Shown piece after piece: positions 7,509 through 16,015 of a DNA stretch of 64,000 bases (positions are counted from its first letter, which is position 1; each line of letters starts with the position of its first letter). The DNA is taken from contig NZ_JAODPB010000003.1 in the NCBI RefSeq assembly GCF_025770735.1, forward strand, positions 186,001 to 250,000, read 5' to 3'. Source of the stretch: Shouchella tritolerans (lineage in GTDB: Bacteria; Bacillota; Bacilli; Bacillales; Bacillaceae_D). A program made the position numbers and the translations under genes. A model generated the notes under the pieces. That model made no database searches and was not told the DNA's origin. It saw only the letters and a program-made list of their open reading frames with translations.

Positions 7509-8387
7509 ATGAAACAAAGTACAGGCGATCGCCTTTTTGGTATAGCTGTTTACATGTGTGTGGCGCTTATTACATTAATCGTTTTGTATCCACTCGTTTA
7601 TGTGCTCAGTGCTTCGTTTAGCGATCCAGCAGCCATTTTAAGAGGGGAATTGTGGTTGTTCCCAATCGATCCAACGATCGAGTCCTATAAAAGCGTGTTT
7701 CAAAATGAAGACGTCTGGATAGGGTTTCGCAATACTTTTCTCTATACGACTTTAGGAACGGCCTTCAATTTGCTTTTGTCGATTATGGTCGCCTATCCGT
7801 TATCACGAAAAGACTTCTATGGTCGAAATGCGTTGACGATTTTTCTTGTTTTTACAATGTTTTTTAGCGGGGGAATGGTACCGACTTATTTGCTCGTCCG
7901 GGATTTGGGGATGTTGAACACGATTTGGGCAGTGATCGTGCCTGGGGCAGTATCGGTGTACAATGTCGTTATTATTCGCACATTTTTCCAAAATATTCCC
8001 AATGAACTGCGGGAATCGGCGGAGTTGGATGGCTGTTCCAACATCCAATACCTAATCAAAATATTGTTGCCGTTGTCCAAGCCCGTGATTGCAGTCATGG
8101 TTTTGTTTTACGGCGTCAGCCAGTGGAATGCTTTTTTTGATGCATTGATTTATTTAACGGACAGAAATCTTTTCCCCCTTCAACTGTTCTTAAGAGAAAT
8201 GCTGATCCAAGACCAACTGTCTGAAATGGTACAAGTCAGCGATTCGACATTAGACAATCACGCCTTAACAGTGGAAGGCTTAAAATATGCGGTTGTCGTC
8301 GTGGCCAGCTTGCCGATGTTGGTGTTGTATCCATTCTTGCAACGTTTTTTCGTAAAAGGTGTCATGATTGGTTCGATCAAAGGGTAA
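7509..8387 (+). CDS. CUT1 ABC transporter permease, LplC/YtcP type, 292 aa
   Basis: Second permease of the pair. It has six predicted membrane spans and the EAA loop ELRESAELDGCSNIQYLIKILLPLSKP, and ends FVKGVMIGSIKG as is typical of LplC/YtcP proteins. ATG 7509 follows GGGGAGG at good spacing; an in-frame ATG at 7503 is closer to that site and less likely. It begins 13 bases after the LplB-type gene. Together with the divergent lipoprotein it forms an importer that must borrow an ATPase. Confidence 0.9.
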   Translation: MKQSTGDRLFGIAVYMCVALITLIVLYPLVYVLSASFSDPAAILRGELWLFPIDPTIESYKSVFQNEDVWIGFRNTFLYTTLGTAFNLLLSIMVAYPLSRKDFYGRNALTIFLVFTMFFSGGMVPTYLLVRDLGMLNTIWAVIVPGAVSVYNVVIIRTFFQNIPNELRESAELDGCSNIQYLIKILLPLSKPVIAVMVLFYGVSQWNAFFDALIYLTDRNLFPLQLFLREMLIQDQLSEMVQVSDSTLDNHALTVEGLKYAVVVVASLPMLVLYPFLQRFFVKGVMIGSIKG

Positions 8388-8439
8388 TAAAAACGTGGTT
8401 AAACGCCATAAACATAAAAGAACAAAGGGAGGCAATAAA

Positions 8440-9141
8440 ATGGACGTACAAGCAATTGCTCATAGAGGCTATTCCGCAAAGTATCCTGAAAACACGCTTG
8501 CCGCTTATGAAGCAAGTATAAACCTTGGATTTTCCCATATTGAGGTTGATGTTCACTTAAGCCGTGATGAAGTGCCTGTCATTATGCATGATCAAACGGT
8601 CGATCGTACAACCAACGGCACTGGCCTTATCAACACCTATACATTAAAAGAGCTGCGCCGTTTAAAAACGAGCGGCAACGAACAGATTCCGACACTTGAG
8701 GAAGTGTTGGACTTGGCAAAAGGGCAGGTGAACGTCGCAATCGAGTTAAAGCAAAACGAGAACATGTATCCTCGGTTAGAGAGGAAGGTAGCCGCATTAA
8801 TAGAGGAAAAAAGAATGGCCAATGACGTTTATATCAATTCATTTAATCATGAATCGATGGGGACGTTGAGGGAGATTGCCCCCGACTTGGAAATTGGCTT
8901 AATCAAAAGTGACGCAACGCCAGCCTTGTTTCCTTATATGGAACAAATACAGGCGTCTTCCATTGCAATGGAGCTTCGTTTCTATACAGAGGCCTTTGCC
9001 GATGAGTGTAAGGAGCGTGGCTATCAGCTCATTGTTTGGCCAGTTGACACAAAAGAAGCGTGTAAAAGAATGGCAAAAAGGCCAGACGTGCTATGTACGG
9101 TAAACGAATTGGAGCTGTTCAAAGAAAACTACCATGCCTAA
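8440..9141 (+). CDS. Glycerophosphodiester phosphodiesterase, second copy, 233 aa
   Basis: GDPD-family TIM barrel: AHRGYSAKYPENTLAAYE and EVDVHLSRDEVPVIMHDQTVDRTTNGTG carry the catalytic His/Arg and the acidic metal ligands, and VAIELKQ supplies another Glu. No signal sequence, so it acts in the cytoplasm. ATG 8440 follows AAAGGGAGGC; upstream in-frame codons lack a ribosome site. It closes the phosphatase-glpP-permease operon. This supports import and cleavage of glycerophosphodiesters giving glycerol-3-phosphate, the GlpP co-ligand. It is more compact than, and not closely similar to, the copy at 766. Confidence 0.92.
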   Translation: MDVQAIAHRGYSAKYPENTLAAYEASINLGFSHIEVDVHLSRDEVPVIMHDQTVDRTTNGTGLINTYTLKELRRLKTSGNEQIPTLEEVLDLAKGQVNVAIELKQNENMYPRLERKVAALIEEKRMANDVYINSFNHESMGTLREIAPDLEIGLIKSDATPALFPYMEQIQASSIAMELRFYTEAFADECKERGYQLIVWPVDTKEACKRMAKRPDVLCTVNELELFKENYHA

Positions 9142-9406
9142 CGGTTTGGCACATCTTGGAATAATAACTGAAGTGGGCAACTGGGTGAAAAGCGTCATTC
9201 CTAAACGACAAAAAAGTGTAAAAGGAAAGCAAATATTTCCCAAAGGAAATTAGCCATTTTAGGCGAAATACACGAATGGAACCAATGCTTTGACGTTTTT
9301 GATACGGGAGTGGAAATGCTTGTTATAGAGCAGTACCGGAGTTGATAGCGACATTTAGCGGACTTTGAGGGAAGCGCCAACCATTCGAAGGAGTGTGTAA
9401 AAGCAT

Positions 9407-10330
9407 ATGAAAGTAGGATTGAGTTCATACAGCCTGTTGCAAGCGTTAAAAGACGGACGCACCACGATAGTAGACGCCCTTCAGTGGGTAGCCGACAATG
9501 GCGGCGCCCATATGGAGCTCGTCCCTTATGGCTTTTCGGTTGTAGATGACTACGAACTGGCGACGAAGTTGAGAGACAAAGCAGCGGAAACAGGGATTGA
9601 GCTGTCAGCCTACTGTATGCCGGCCAATTTCATCCAGCCGACGGAACGAGCTTTTCAGGAAGAAGTTGAACGCATCCATAAACATGTCGATGTCGTCCAA
9701 CATATGGGCATTAAGCTATTGCGCCACGACGTAACAGCGTTTTCCCTACCACCGGAACAGCGAACAGTTCATTATTTTGATGACCACTTTGAGGAGATGG
9801 TACGCGGGTGTCGGCTGATTGCCGATTATGCCAAACAATACGGAATGACAACAACGATTGAAAATCATGGTTTTAATGTCCAGTCAAGCGATCGTGTCCA
9901 GCGCCTGCTTCGTGCTGTAGACCGGGAAAACTTTAAAACGACGCTAGATATCGGCAACTTTCTTTGTGCAGACGAAGATCCGCTTGTTGGCATCCGTAAA
10001 AATTTGCCTCATGCAGCGACAGTCCATTTTAAAGATTTTTATGTGCGCCCATACTATGAGAATCCCGGGGAAGGGCCATGGTTTCGATCAGTAAACGGCA
10101 ATTATTTGCGCGGTGCCATTGTCGGCCACGGTGAATTGCCGATTCGAGAAATTATCCGCCTATTAAAAGTCCATCATTATGATGGCTACATCGCTATTGA
10201 ATTTGAAGGGATGGAAGATTGCTTTACCGGCTCGAGAATCGCTATGAATAACGTCAAGCGTTTGTGGAATGAGGTTGCACGAGATGGCTGGAAAGTAACG
10301 GCAGAGGAGGTGAGCAACGAATGCGTGTAG
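9407..10330 (+). CDS. Sugar phosphate isomerase/epimerase (xylose-isomerase-like TIM barrel), 307 aa
   Basis: AP-endonuclease family 2/IolE-IolI fold. Recognisable segments are MELVPYGFSV, GIELSAYCMPANF, GIKLLRHDVTAF, MTTTIENHGFN (metal Glu), TTLDIGNFL and a C-terminal GYIAIEFEGMED (metal Glu). Such proteins isomerise or epimerise keto-sugars and inositols in the cytoplasm. ATG 9407 has GAAGGAG about a dozen bases upstream. It overlaps the start of the Gfo/Idh gene by 10 bases, so the two are co-translated and probably catalyse successive steps. The substrate is not known. Confidence 0.8.
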   Translation: MKVGLSSYSLLQALKDGRTTIVDALQWVADNGGAHMELVPYGFSVVDDYELATKLRDKAAETGIELSAYCMPANFIQPTERAFQEEVERIHKHVDVVQHMGIKLLRHDVTAFSLPPEQRTVHYFDDHFEEMVRGCRLIADYAKQYGMTTTIENHGFNVQSSDRVQRLLRAVDRENFKTTLDIGNFLCADEDPLVGIRKNLPHAATVHFKDFYVRPYYENPGEGPWFRSVNGNYLRGAIVGHGELPIREIIRLLKVHHYDGYIAIEFEGMEDCFTGSRIAMNNVKRLWNEVARDGWKVTAEEVSNECV

Positions 10331-11370
10331 CGGTAATTGGTTTAGGGACAATCTCCGACATGCATATAAAATCGTACGCAGCCAATGCAAACGCAGAGCT
10401 GTATGGATTATGTGATGTCAATGAAGGGCGTGCCTATGAAAAGGCAGCGCTCTATGGCGTGGCAAACGTATTTACCGACGCAGATGATGTCTTTGCTGAT
10501 CCGAATGTCGATGCAGTCAGCATATGCACTTGGAATAAAACACATGCGGATTTGGCTGTTGCGGCACTCCAAGCAGGAAAGCATGTCCTTGTAGAAAAGC
10601 CGCTGGCGCTGACAGTCGCCGAGGCCAAAAAAGTGCAAGCGGCAGCACAGGAGGCGAACACGATCTTGCAAGTCGGCTATGTACGCCGTTTTGGGGCAAA
10701 TGCGCAAGTGCTGAAGACGTTCATTGATAACGGAAAGCTTGGTGATATTTATTATGCAAAGGCTTCGCTTTTGCGGCGCGTCGGCAATCCTGGTGGGTGG
10801 TTTTCGAATAAAGAGCTGTCTGGGGGTGGTCCGCTTATTGACTTAGGTGTCCACATCATTGACTGTTGCTGGTACTTAATGGGACGGCCAAACGTTGAAC
10901 GTGTAACTGGCCATGTCTATGATAAACTCGGAAACCGTAGCAACATTGAGCACCTTTCGTTCTACAAAACGGCAGACTACGATGCAGCTACGAATACAGT
11001 TGAAGATTTAGCTAATGCTTTAATAACGTTTGAAAATGGCAGCTCGCTTATGGTTGACGTTTCTTACTCTCTTCATACAAAAAAAGACCACCTTTCTATG
11101 CAGTTATTCGGAACGAAAGGCGGTGCTGAACTCGAACCAGAGCTGATGCTTGTAGCAGAAGAACAAAATACGATTTTAAACATTGAGCCGCAATTGGATC
11201 ATCCCACGTTCCATTTTGACAGTGCGTTCCAAAAACAAGTTGATGCGTTTGTGGAAGCGTGCTTAACCGGCGCCCCTTCTCCTGCTCCTGCCGAAGACGG
11301 GCTAGAATTAATGAAAATGTTGGAAGGCATTTATTTGTCTTCTGAGCAGAAACGGGCGATTAGCTTGTAA
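10321..11370 (+). CDS. Gfo/Idh/MocA-family oxidoreductase, 349 aa
   Basis: NAD(P)-dependent sugar or inositol dehydrogenase. An N-terminal Rossmann fold begins MRVAVIGLGTISDMH (GxGxxS-like). The family EKP motif is in HVLVEKPLALT. A GGGPLIDLGVHIIDCCWYLMG segment carries the conserved GG-D-H catalytic region. It starts in the last codons of the isomerase gene (ATGCGTGTAG overlap), following GAGGTGAG. The pair resembles parts of inositol or sugar-acid catabolic operons, but no kinase, aldolase or transporter accompanies it. Its reaction remains unassigned. Confidence 0.88.
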   Translation: MRVAVIGLGTISDMHIKSYAANANAELYGLCDVNEGRAYEKAALYGVANVFTDADDVFADPNVDAVSICTWNKTHADLAVAALQAGKHVLVEKPLALTVAEAKKVQAAAQEANTILQVGYVRRFGANAQVLKTFIDNGKLGDIYYAKASLLRRVGNPGGWFSNKELSGGGPLIDLGVHIIDCCWYLMGRPNVERVTGHVYDKLGNRSNIEHLSFYKTADYDAATNTVEDLANALITFENGSSLMVDVSYSLHTKKDHLSMQLFGTKGGAELEPELMLVAEEQNTILNIEPQLDHPTFHFDSAFQKQVDAFVEACLTGAPSPAPAEDGLELMKMLEGIYLSSEQKRAISL

Positions 11371-11399
11371 AACGGTTGTCTTTGTTTAGGTGAGATGAT

Positions 11400-11435
11400 A
11401 AGCCTAATTTCTCTTTGAGTGGAGAAATTAGGCTT
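11400..11435 (+). terminator. Strong hairpin after the isomerase/oxidoreductase operon
   Basis: A perfect 14-bp stem, AAGCCTAATTTCTC with GAGAAATTAGGCTT, and an 8-base loop, 29 bases downstream of the stop at 11370. There is no downstream U-tract (CTACTGG follows), so termination would be weak; mRNA 3'-end protection is the alternative. Confidence 0.55.
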
Positions 11436-11618
11436 CTACTGGCATTTGAAAAAATCATAAGTCTTAGTTGATGACAAAAAGGTTCTCCTAGCTACTAGGG
11501 CGTGAGTAAACATATGTGGTGAAAGGCAGCATCATCCCTAAATTTCCCATCTATATTCATCTTTCCTATTTCGCATCATAATGTCTGAAAGGACCCCATT
11601 GTCAAATAGGAGATCGTG

Positions 11619-12197
11619 ATGAAATTTAAACTATACTTTTTATCAGCTTGGAGTGTGCTTGATCCAATTTATTTTTATATTTCCCGGCTTCATTATCCAG
11701 AAAGCGCGAAAACCAATACAACCATTTTTCGAATCAAGCAAATTCGCTATAAAGGGCCGAATATCTGTTTGGCAGATGGACAGGAAATTTGCAAAAATGA
11801 TGTGCTCGTAAAAATTCACTTGCACAATGTTCGCTTAATTAAAGAACTGTTTGCCATTGATAACGATTTAAAAAAGGCAAAAGTTTTAGTGCAAAAAGTA
11901 AAAGAGTCGATGCCTCCTCTTGCTTTTTACATAGAGAGGCAAGCCAATGCGAAGGACATCAAAGGGATTATTGGCGTAACGATGTTAAATAGGGGGTGTG
12001 AGCGACTCGGGTTTGAATCACACCCTATTCGAAATCGCTTTTATAAGGGGTTAAAAAGGGTATCGCAACATCCGATTTTTTTACTTTCCATGTCAAAGTT
12101 TCCCGCCAAAGCACGGAAAACCCCTTCCCCGATGTACGTGTTTATGTCTAAACAACGGCTGTTGGAAAAGTACGGTCCAAAGCCATTGCAGTCCTAA
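11619..12197 (+). CDS. YkoP-like conserved protein, 192 aa
   Basis: Resembles the YkoP domain family of bacilli, which occurs alone or attached to polysaccharide deacetylases. The landmarks are a WSVLDPIYFYISRLHY N-terminus, an IRYKGPNICLADG segment, LVKIHLHNVRL, and IKGIIGVTMLNRGCERLGFE. Its biochemical role is unknown. AGGAG lies six bases before ATG 11619; a GTG immediately before it is also possible. It is monocistronic, flanked by gene-poor DNA on both sides, and its last codons form one arm of a hairpin. The family call is from memory of these motifs. Confidence 0.6.
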   Translation: MKFKLYFLSAWSVLDPIYFYISRLHYPESAKTNTTIFRIKQIRYKGPNICLADGQEICKNDVLVKIHLHNVRLIKELFAIDNDLKKAKVLVQKVKESMPPLAFYIERQANAKDIKGIIGVTMLNRGCERLGFESHPIRNRFYKGLKRVSQHPIFLLSMSKFPAKARKTPSPMYVFMSKQRLLEKYGPKPLQS

Positions 12198-12219
12198 AGC
12201 ATGACTAAGGGACTGCAAT
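12185..12219 (+). terminator. Hairpin overlapping the end of the YkoP-like gene
   Basis: ATTGCAGTCC (12185-12194, the last codons of the gene) is perfectly complementary to GGACTGCAAT (12210-12219). The 15-base loop contains the stop codon. No U-tract follows. Confidence 0.4.
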
Positions 12220-12327
12220 CACGATATAGCCATTTAAATCAGGAATTTTTACTTAGTTTTTTAATTTGCCATTAAAAAATACCTATTAATGAGAAAAGTC
12301 CTGAATATATATACCTGAATTAGGTGA

Positions 12328-12579
12328 ACAAATTTTTTTCTGGAACAAAAGTTATTGGCAAAATGGACTGTTTATGTCCCGGAAACGTTAGCGATATGCG
12401 GAGAAAGAGCACGAATTGAGGTGTATAATAAGTCTGATTTCCTACATTTACAGGAACGTACGTTCTTTATTCGGGCGGTAAAAAGAAATATAGCCGGAAA
12501 AGTGCCTTTTGGCTTATATGGCAAAGCTTGATTGCAAGTTGATATAGAGAGAGAACAGGATCTTAGAACCAGTGATTTC
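12328..12579 (+). pseudogene. Possible decayed gene in a 600-base gene-poor stretch
   Basis: 12198-12803 holds no convincing intact gene. One frame stays open from 12328 to a TGA at 12529 and, after that stop, continues for 15 more sense codons (VDIEREQDLRTSDFL) to a TAA at 12577. The translation (WTVYVPETLAICGERARIEV, then a RTFFIRAVKRNIAGK segment) looks protein-like but has no Met start and no ribosome site; the first usable codon would be TTG 12355. I do not recognise the family. The rest of the stretch is A/T-rich and may hold the promoter of the gene at 12804. Confidence 0.3.
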
Positions 12580-12803
12580 CTTTAATTTACTATAATTAAA
12601 AAGTTTAAAAGGTATATTTTGGAATATAAGGCGCTTCATTCAAAATGATGCAGAGCAAAATGAGTGGTTTTAAGTGCTAGGCTATACGACTATGGACTCT
12701 GGACTATTGAAAGCCTTTTAATTTCAAGCTATGCTTCTTGGTGGAAAGAAGAAGTTATGACCTACTACTAAGAGGCTACTTTAATACGAGAGGAGTGATT
12801 GGA

Positions 12804-13970
12804 ATGTCAACGTTATCTAGGGTGGAAACAGCCCGAACGGATAAACAAAAAAAGCGAGTTCAACGTATGGAAAGGACGAAAGCAGGTGTCCTGTCCTCTG
12901 TAGCGATTGGTATGGCAGGTTGCTCCCAAAGTTCGGCTATGGCTTCTGCTGATTTACCGGCAATAGGAACTGGTGTTGAACAAGTAGCCATTGCTGCCCA
13001 AGGGAATTTTTTAGAAGCTCCTGCAATTAGGCAATCGCCAATAGCGTATAAAATGCTGTTGGCCTCGCTAGTCGAGAAGCGAACCAGCAATACAGGTACA
13101 TTTTTATATACACTTAAAGATGGTGACATAGAAACGAATGTTTATGGATTTAAAACAACCAGTGACCCTACATATGAAGAAAGTCTCGAAACCTATAATG
13201 AAACAGGAAGTTCCGAATCAACATCCGAACATAACAACGAACATAACAAGCTGGACAAAGCGGAACCAGCGCAGAAGCAAACACATTCAAAAGAAACAAC
13301 AACGCTTGTTGGAGAGGATGATTCGAGTAGCCGCGGCACAGAAACGACAAATGATACGTTGAATGATGATTCTTTAAATAAATTGGAAGGCCTTGCAGCC
13401 AATAATGAGGCGGAAAAGGATGGTGGCAGCGTGGCAGAAACAGAATCAACATCACAAGATGAAACAGGAGAACGAGAGAATGAAAGCAGTGATCTAGATC
13501 AACAAGAAAGCCCGGTCAATCAGGAGATAATCCAATGGAACAATCACGGCCAAGTAGTCGACATTAACGGCAACCGCTTTGCGATCGAAACCGAATACGG
13601 CCCCAAATGGTTTGTCCTTAGCGAAGGTTTAGAGACAAGTTTTGAATCCGTGCGTACTGGCATGGTTTTAAGCATCTACTTTACAGAACAAAATGGCGAA
13701 AATGAAGTTTCAACATTCTTTATTACATATACTCCTGATGAAGGGGAACGGGCCCAGTTTGTGGACGCAACCTTTTTAGGCTATACAGGGGAAAACAAGC
13801 AAAGCATCCTTGTTTACATCCCCCACCAAGAAGTCATTTACGACTTGTCGAAACAATTGCAAAAGCGCGATCTTGATAAGGAATTTGAGCACGGGGCAGC
13901 GATTACAATAGGCACCGTAATGCATGATGATGGTTCTGTAACGATCGAATCAATTGAGACAACTTTATAA
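12804..13970 (+). CDS. Exported or membrane-associated protein of unknown function, 388 aa
   Basis: Not a recognised family. ATG 12804 follows AGAGGAG at eight bases. Residues 1-26 are strongly basic; they are followed by a short hydrophobic stretch ending GMAGC, which could be a poor lipobox (Cys40) or an uncleaved signal. Roughly residues 125-245 are low-complexity, rich in Glu, Ser, Thr, Asn and Asp, like a cell-wall-spanning linker. From about residue 250 the chain becomes an ordered beta-rich domain (NHGQVVDINGNRFAIETEYG, then two further similar strands ending at TIESIETTL), possibly a repeated OB/SH3-like fold. An inverted palindrome and terminator follow. Confidence 0.6.
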   Translation: MSTLSRVETARTDKQKKRVQRMERTKAGVLSSVAIGMAGCSQSSAMASADLPAIGTGVEQVAIAAQGNFLEAPAIRQSPIAYKMLLASLVEKRTSNTGTFLYTLKDGDIETNVYGFKTTSDPTYEESLETYNETGSSESTSEHNNEHNKLDKAEPAQKQTHSKETTTLVGEDDSSSRGTETTNDTLNDDSLNKLEGLAANNEAEKDGGSVAETESTSQDETGERENESSDLDQQESPVNQEIIQWNNHGQVVDINGNRFAIETEYGPKWFVLSEGLETSFESVRTGMVLSIYFTEQNGENEVSTFFITYTPDEGERAQFVDATFLGYTGENKQSILVYIPHQEVIYDLSKQLQKRDLDKEFEHGAAITIGTVMHDDGSVTIESIETTL

Positions 13971-13998
13971 GTGCCAATAAGTCTGACACCATTACCCT

Positions 13999-14038
13999 AA
14001 ATAGAAAACGCTTGCGGGAAACGCGTTATCTACAGGCT
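13999..14038 (-). repeat. Minimal or decayed family-1 repeat
   Basis: ATAGAAAACGCTTG followed shortly by GCGTTATCTACAGGCT resembles the two ends of the family-1 element brought together with nearly all the interior lost, in the reverse orientation. It is a near palindrome (TAGAAAACGC/GCGTTATCTA, one mismatch). Similarity is restricted to the ends, so this is tentative. Confidence 0.4.
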
Positions 14039-14039
14039 G

Positions 14040-14068
14040 AACCTTGCGCTCAACGTGCAAGGTTTTTT
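14040..14068 (+). terminator. Rho-independent terminator
   Basis: AACCTTGC paired with GCAAGGTT around a 9-base loop, followed directly by a T-run (TTTTTT at 14063-14068). It terminates the gene ending at 13970. Confidence 0.85.
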
Positions 14069-14256
14069 CCCTATTCAAAAAAGGAGGAGCGCTTCTGTTA
14101 ATGAAGAATATAGAGAACAAAGGGCGTTAAGCGTTGTAGGGAGCGCTGGCATGAGTTAATCAAACGTTTAATGAAGTCCGACGATAACAGATTGAAAAGT
14201 AAATGGAATGACTTTAAAATGAAACAAAATCACCGATGGGGAAGGAGAGTACGGAT

Positions 14257-15048
14257 ATGGATTTAAATGTGAAAGGCAAATCGGTACTTGTGTTTGCTTC
14301 AAGCAAAGGAATTGGTCGGGCGATTGCTAGCGAATTTGCGGCAGAAGGAGCAAGCGTTGTTCTCGCTAGCCGTGATATCGCCGCATTGGAAACAGCAGTT
14401 GGGGAAATACAGGCGTATACAGGCAATCCCCGGATTGCGTGCTGCCGATGCGATATGACTAGGGCAGAAGATATTGAGGCGGCGTTGTCTTTTACAAACG
14501 AAAAACACGGGGCTATCGATGTATTAATTAACAATTCGGGAGGACCGCCGGCTGGGGGAATCGACCAGTTTGAGGATGGGGATTGGCAAAACGCTTATGA
14601 ATTAAACTTACTAAGCTACGTTCGCGCTATCCGCGGAGTGCTGCCGTATATGAGGGCGCAAGGCGGCGGCCACATATTGAACGTCACTTCTTCATCGATA
14701 AAACAGTCACTCGACAATCTGCTGTTGTCAAATACGTTCCGCGCGGGGGTACTAGGCCTTGCCAAGAGCCTAGCGCAAGAGTTGGCCAAAGACAATATTC
14801 TCATTAATACATTAGGTCCAGGGCGCATTGCCACGGATCGGGTTGAAAGCCTTGACCGTTTAGCAGCCAAAGAAAAGCAAATGTCATACGAAGATGTAAA
14901 ACAGGCTTCAGAAAAAAGCATCCCTCTTGGTCGTTACGGCAAACCAGAGGAGTTTGCCAAGCATGCCGTTTTTCTCTGCTCCGGGGCCAATACATATGTG
15001 ACAGGACAAGCGTTTCTTGTTGATGGCGGATTAGTGAAAGCCTTGTAA
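14257..15048 (+). CDS. Atypical short-chain dehydrogenase/reductase (3-oxoacyl-ACP-reductase-like), 263 aa
   Basis: SDR fold. The N-terminal nucleotide-binding motif is FASSKGIGRAIA, a variant of TGxxxGIG; NNSGGPP replaces the usual NNAG; the C-terminus is YVTGQAFLVDGG. At the catalytic position, aligned through GVLGLAKSLAQEL, the canonical YxxxK is replaced by SNTFR, so the general acid/base Tyr and Lys are absent. A subgroup of reductase-like SDRs with this degenerate centre is known, and function there is uncertain. ATG 14257 follows GAAGGAGAG. It stands alone, 65 bases before an AraC-family gene. Confidence 0.85.
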   Translation: MDLNVKGKSVLVFASSKGIGRAIASEFAAEGASVVLASRDIAALETAVGEIQAYTGNPRIACCRCDMTRAEDIEAALSFTNEKHGAIDVLINNSGGPPAGGIDQFEDGDWQNAYELNLLSYVRAIRGVLPYMRAQGGGHILNVTSSSIKQSLDNLLLSNTFRAGVLGLAKSLAQELAKDNILINTLGPGRIATDRVESLDRLAAKEKQMSYEDVKQASEKSIPLGRYGKPEEFAKHAVFLCSGANTYVTGQAFLVDGGLVKAL

Positions 15049-15113
15049 TCTAAGCACTGTATCATGAAGGCAAGAAGTAGACTACATGTACGTAAGAAGA
15101 GAGGGATCGGTGT

Positions 15114-15935
15114 ATGCGCTTGTTTCGTCCTGTTCAGGCGCCATTGTTGCAGCAAGATAGCGATGATAGCTACCAATATACTGAGTATGCGCCAAGCTGT
15201 GATTTATCCGCCTATGTTGCCTGTTATTGGACGAGCTCGTTTCAAGGAGGGAAAGCGCGATACCATCGTATTCTTCCAGATGGATGCGTCGATTTAATTG
15301 TTACGATCGATGACAACAGCGCACAGGCATTTGTGGCTGGTTTTATGAACCAATTCGAAGTTTTGCCATTGGCAGAGCCAACCTTTTCTTTCGGAATCCG
15401 CTTCTTTTCTGATTCGGTCCATACATTATTGCACCACCACCCTGCTGACTTTGGGGATGGAGGCATTGAACTGGAGCTAGTATGGGGAAATCCAGCTTTT
15501 GAAATCGTCGAGACCATTGCGCAGGCTCGTGATATGAAGGAGAGAATTGCGGTCGTCGAGGCGGTTTTACGAAAAAAGCTAGATAAAGCGTATCGGCCGG
15601 AACGTTTGTTTGAGCGCTGCATGGCTCATATTTTTGCGAACAAAGGCATGCTTTCTGTCCATAAACTTGCAAAAATGGAACATTACAGCGAGCGGACTGT
15701 GCGCCGTACGTTTGCCCATGAGCTCGGCGTTTCGCCGAAAGAAGTAATGGAAGTCGTCCAGTTTCAAAGTTTGTTAGCAGGCTTGCAGCAAAACGCCCAT
15801 GCACGGCTTGCCGATTTGGCTCTATTCTACGGCTATGCCGACCATGCCCATTTGTCGAAGCAATTTAAGCGTTTTTACGGATTGGCTCCGCAGACAGTAA
15901 TGGCACAAATCGCGTGTCAATCAAAAAGTGGCTAA
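15114..15935 (+). CDS. AraC-family transcriptional regulator, 273 aa
   Basis: The N-terminal ~160 residues (YAPSCDLSAYVACYWTSSF, then RILPDGCVDLIV) match the sensor domain that precedes a class of AraC regulators. The C-terminal ~100 residues carry the double helix-turn-helix: SVHKLAKMEHYSERTVRRTF and ADLALFYGYADHAHLSKQFKRFYG. It is a DNA-binding cytoplasmic regulator. ATG 15114 follows GAGAGGGA. It lies just before the small VOC gene, which may be its target. The effector is unknown. Confidence 0.88.
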   Translation: MRLFRPVQAPLLQQDSDDSYQYTEYAPSCDLSAYVACYWTSSFQGGKARYHRILPDGCVDLIVTIDDNSAQAFVAGFMNQFEVLPLAEPTFSFGIRFFSDSVHTLLHHHPADFGDGGIELELVWGNPAFEIVETIAQARDMKERIAVVEAVLRKKLDKAYRPERLFERCMAHIFANKGMLSVHKLAKMEHYSERTVRRTFAHELGVSPKEVMEVVQFQSLLAGLQQNAHARLADLALFYGYADHAHLSKQFKRFYGLAPQTVMAQIACQSKSG

Positions 15936-16015
15936 AGGTTGTCCGTTTTTTTCAAGCCCCGATTGGGATAATAGGCAATAATGGCATTATAGCCTATTGA
16001 AAGGAGTCATTTGTT

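Noticed and set aside
9142-9406. A 75-codon minus-strand frame (9201-9428) and short plus-strand frames in the gap before the isomerase gene
   Set aside because: No ribosome site, it runs into the isomerase gene, and its composition (Ser/Phe/Leu-rich) is not that of a known family. I see nothing certain in this gap.
12466-12478. GAACGTACGTTC palindrome as an AraR-type operator
   Set aside because: It lies in a gene-poor stretch far from any arabinose gene and matches only the central GTAC core.
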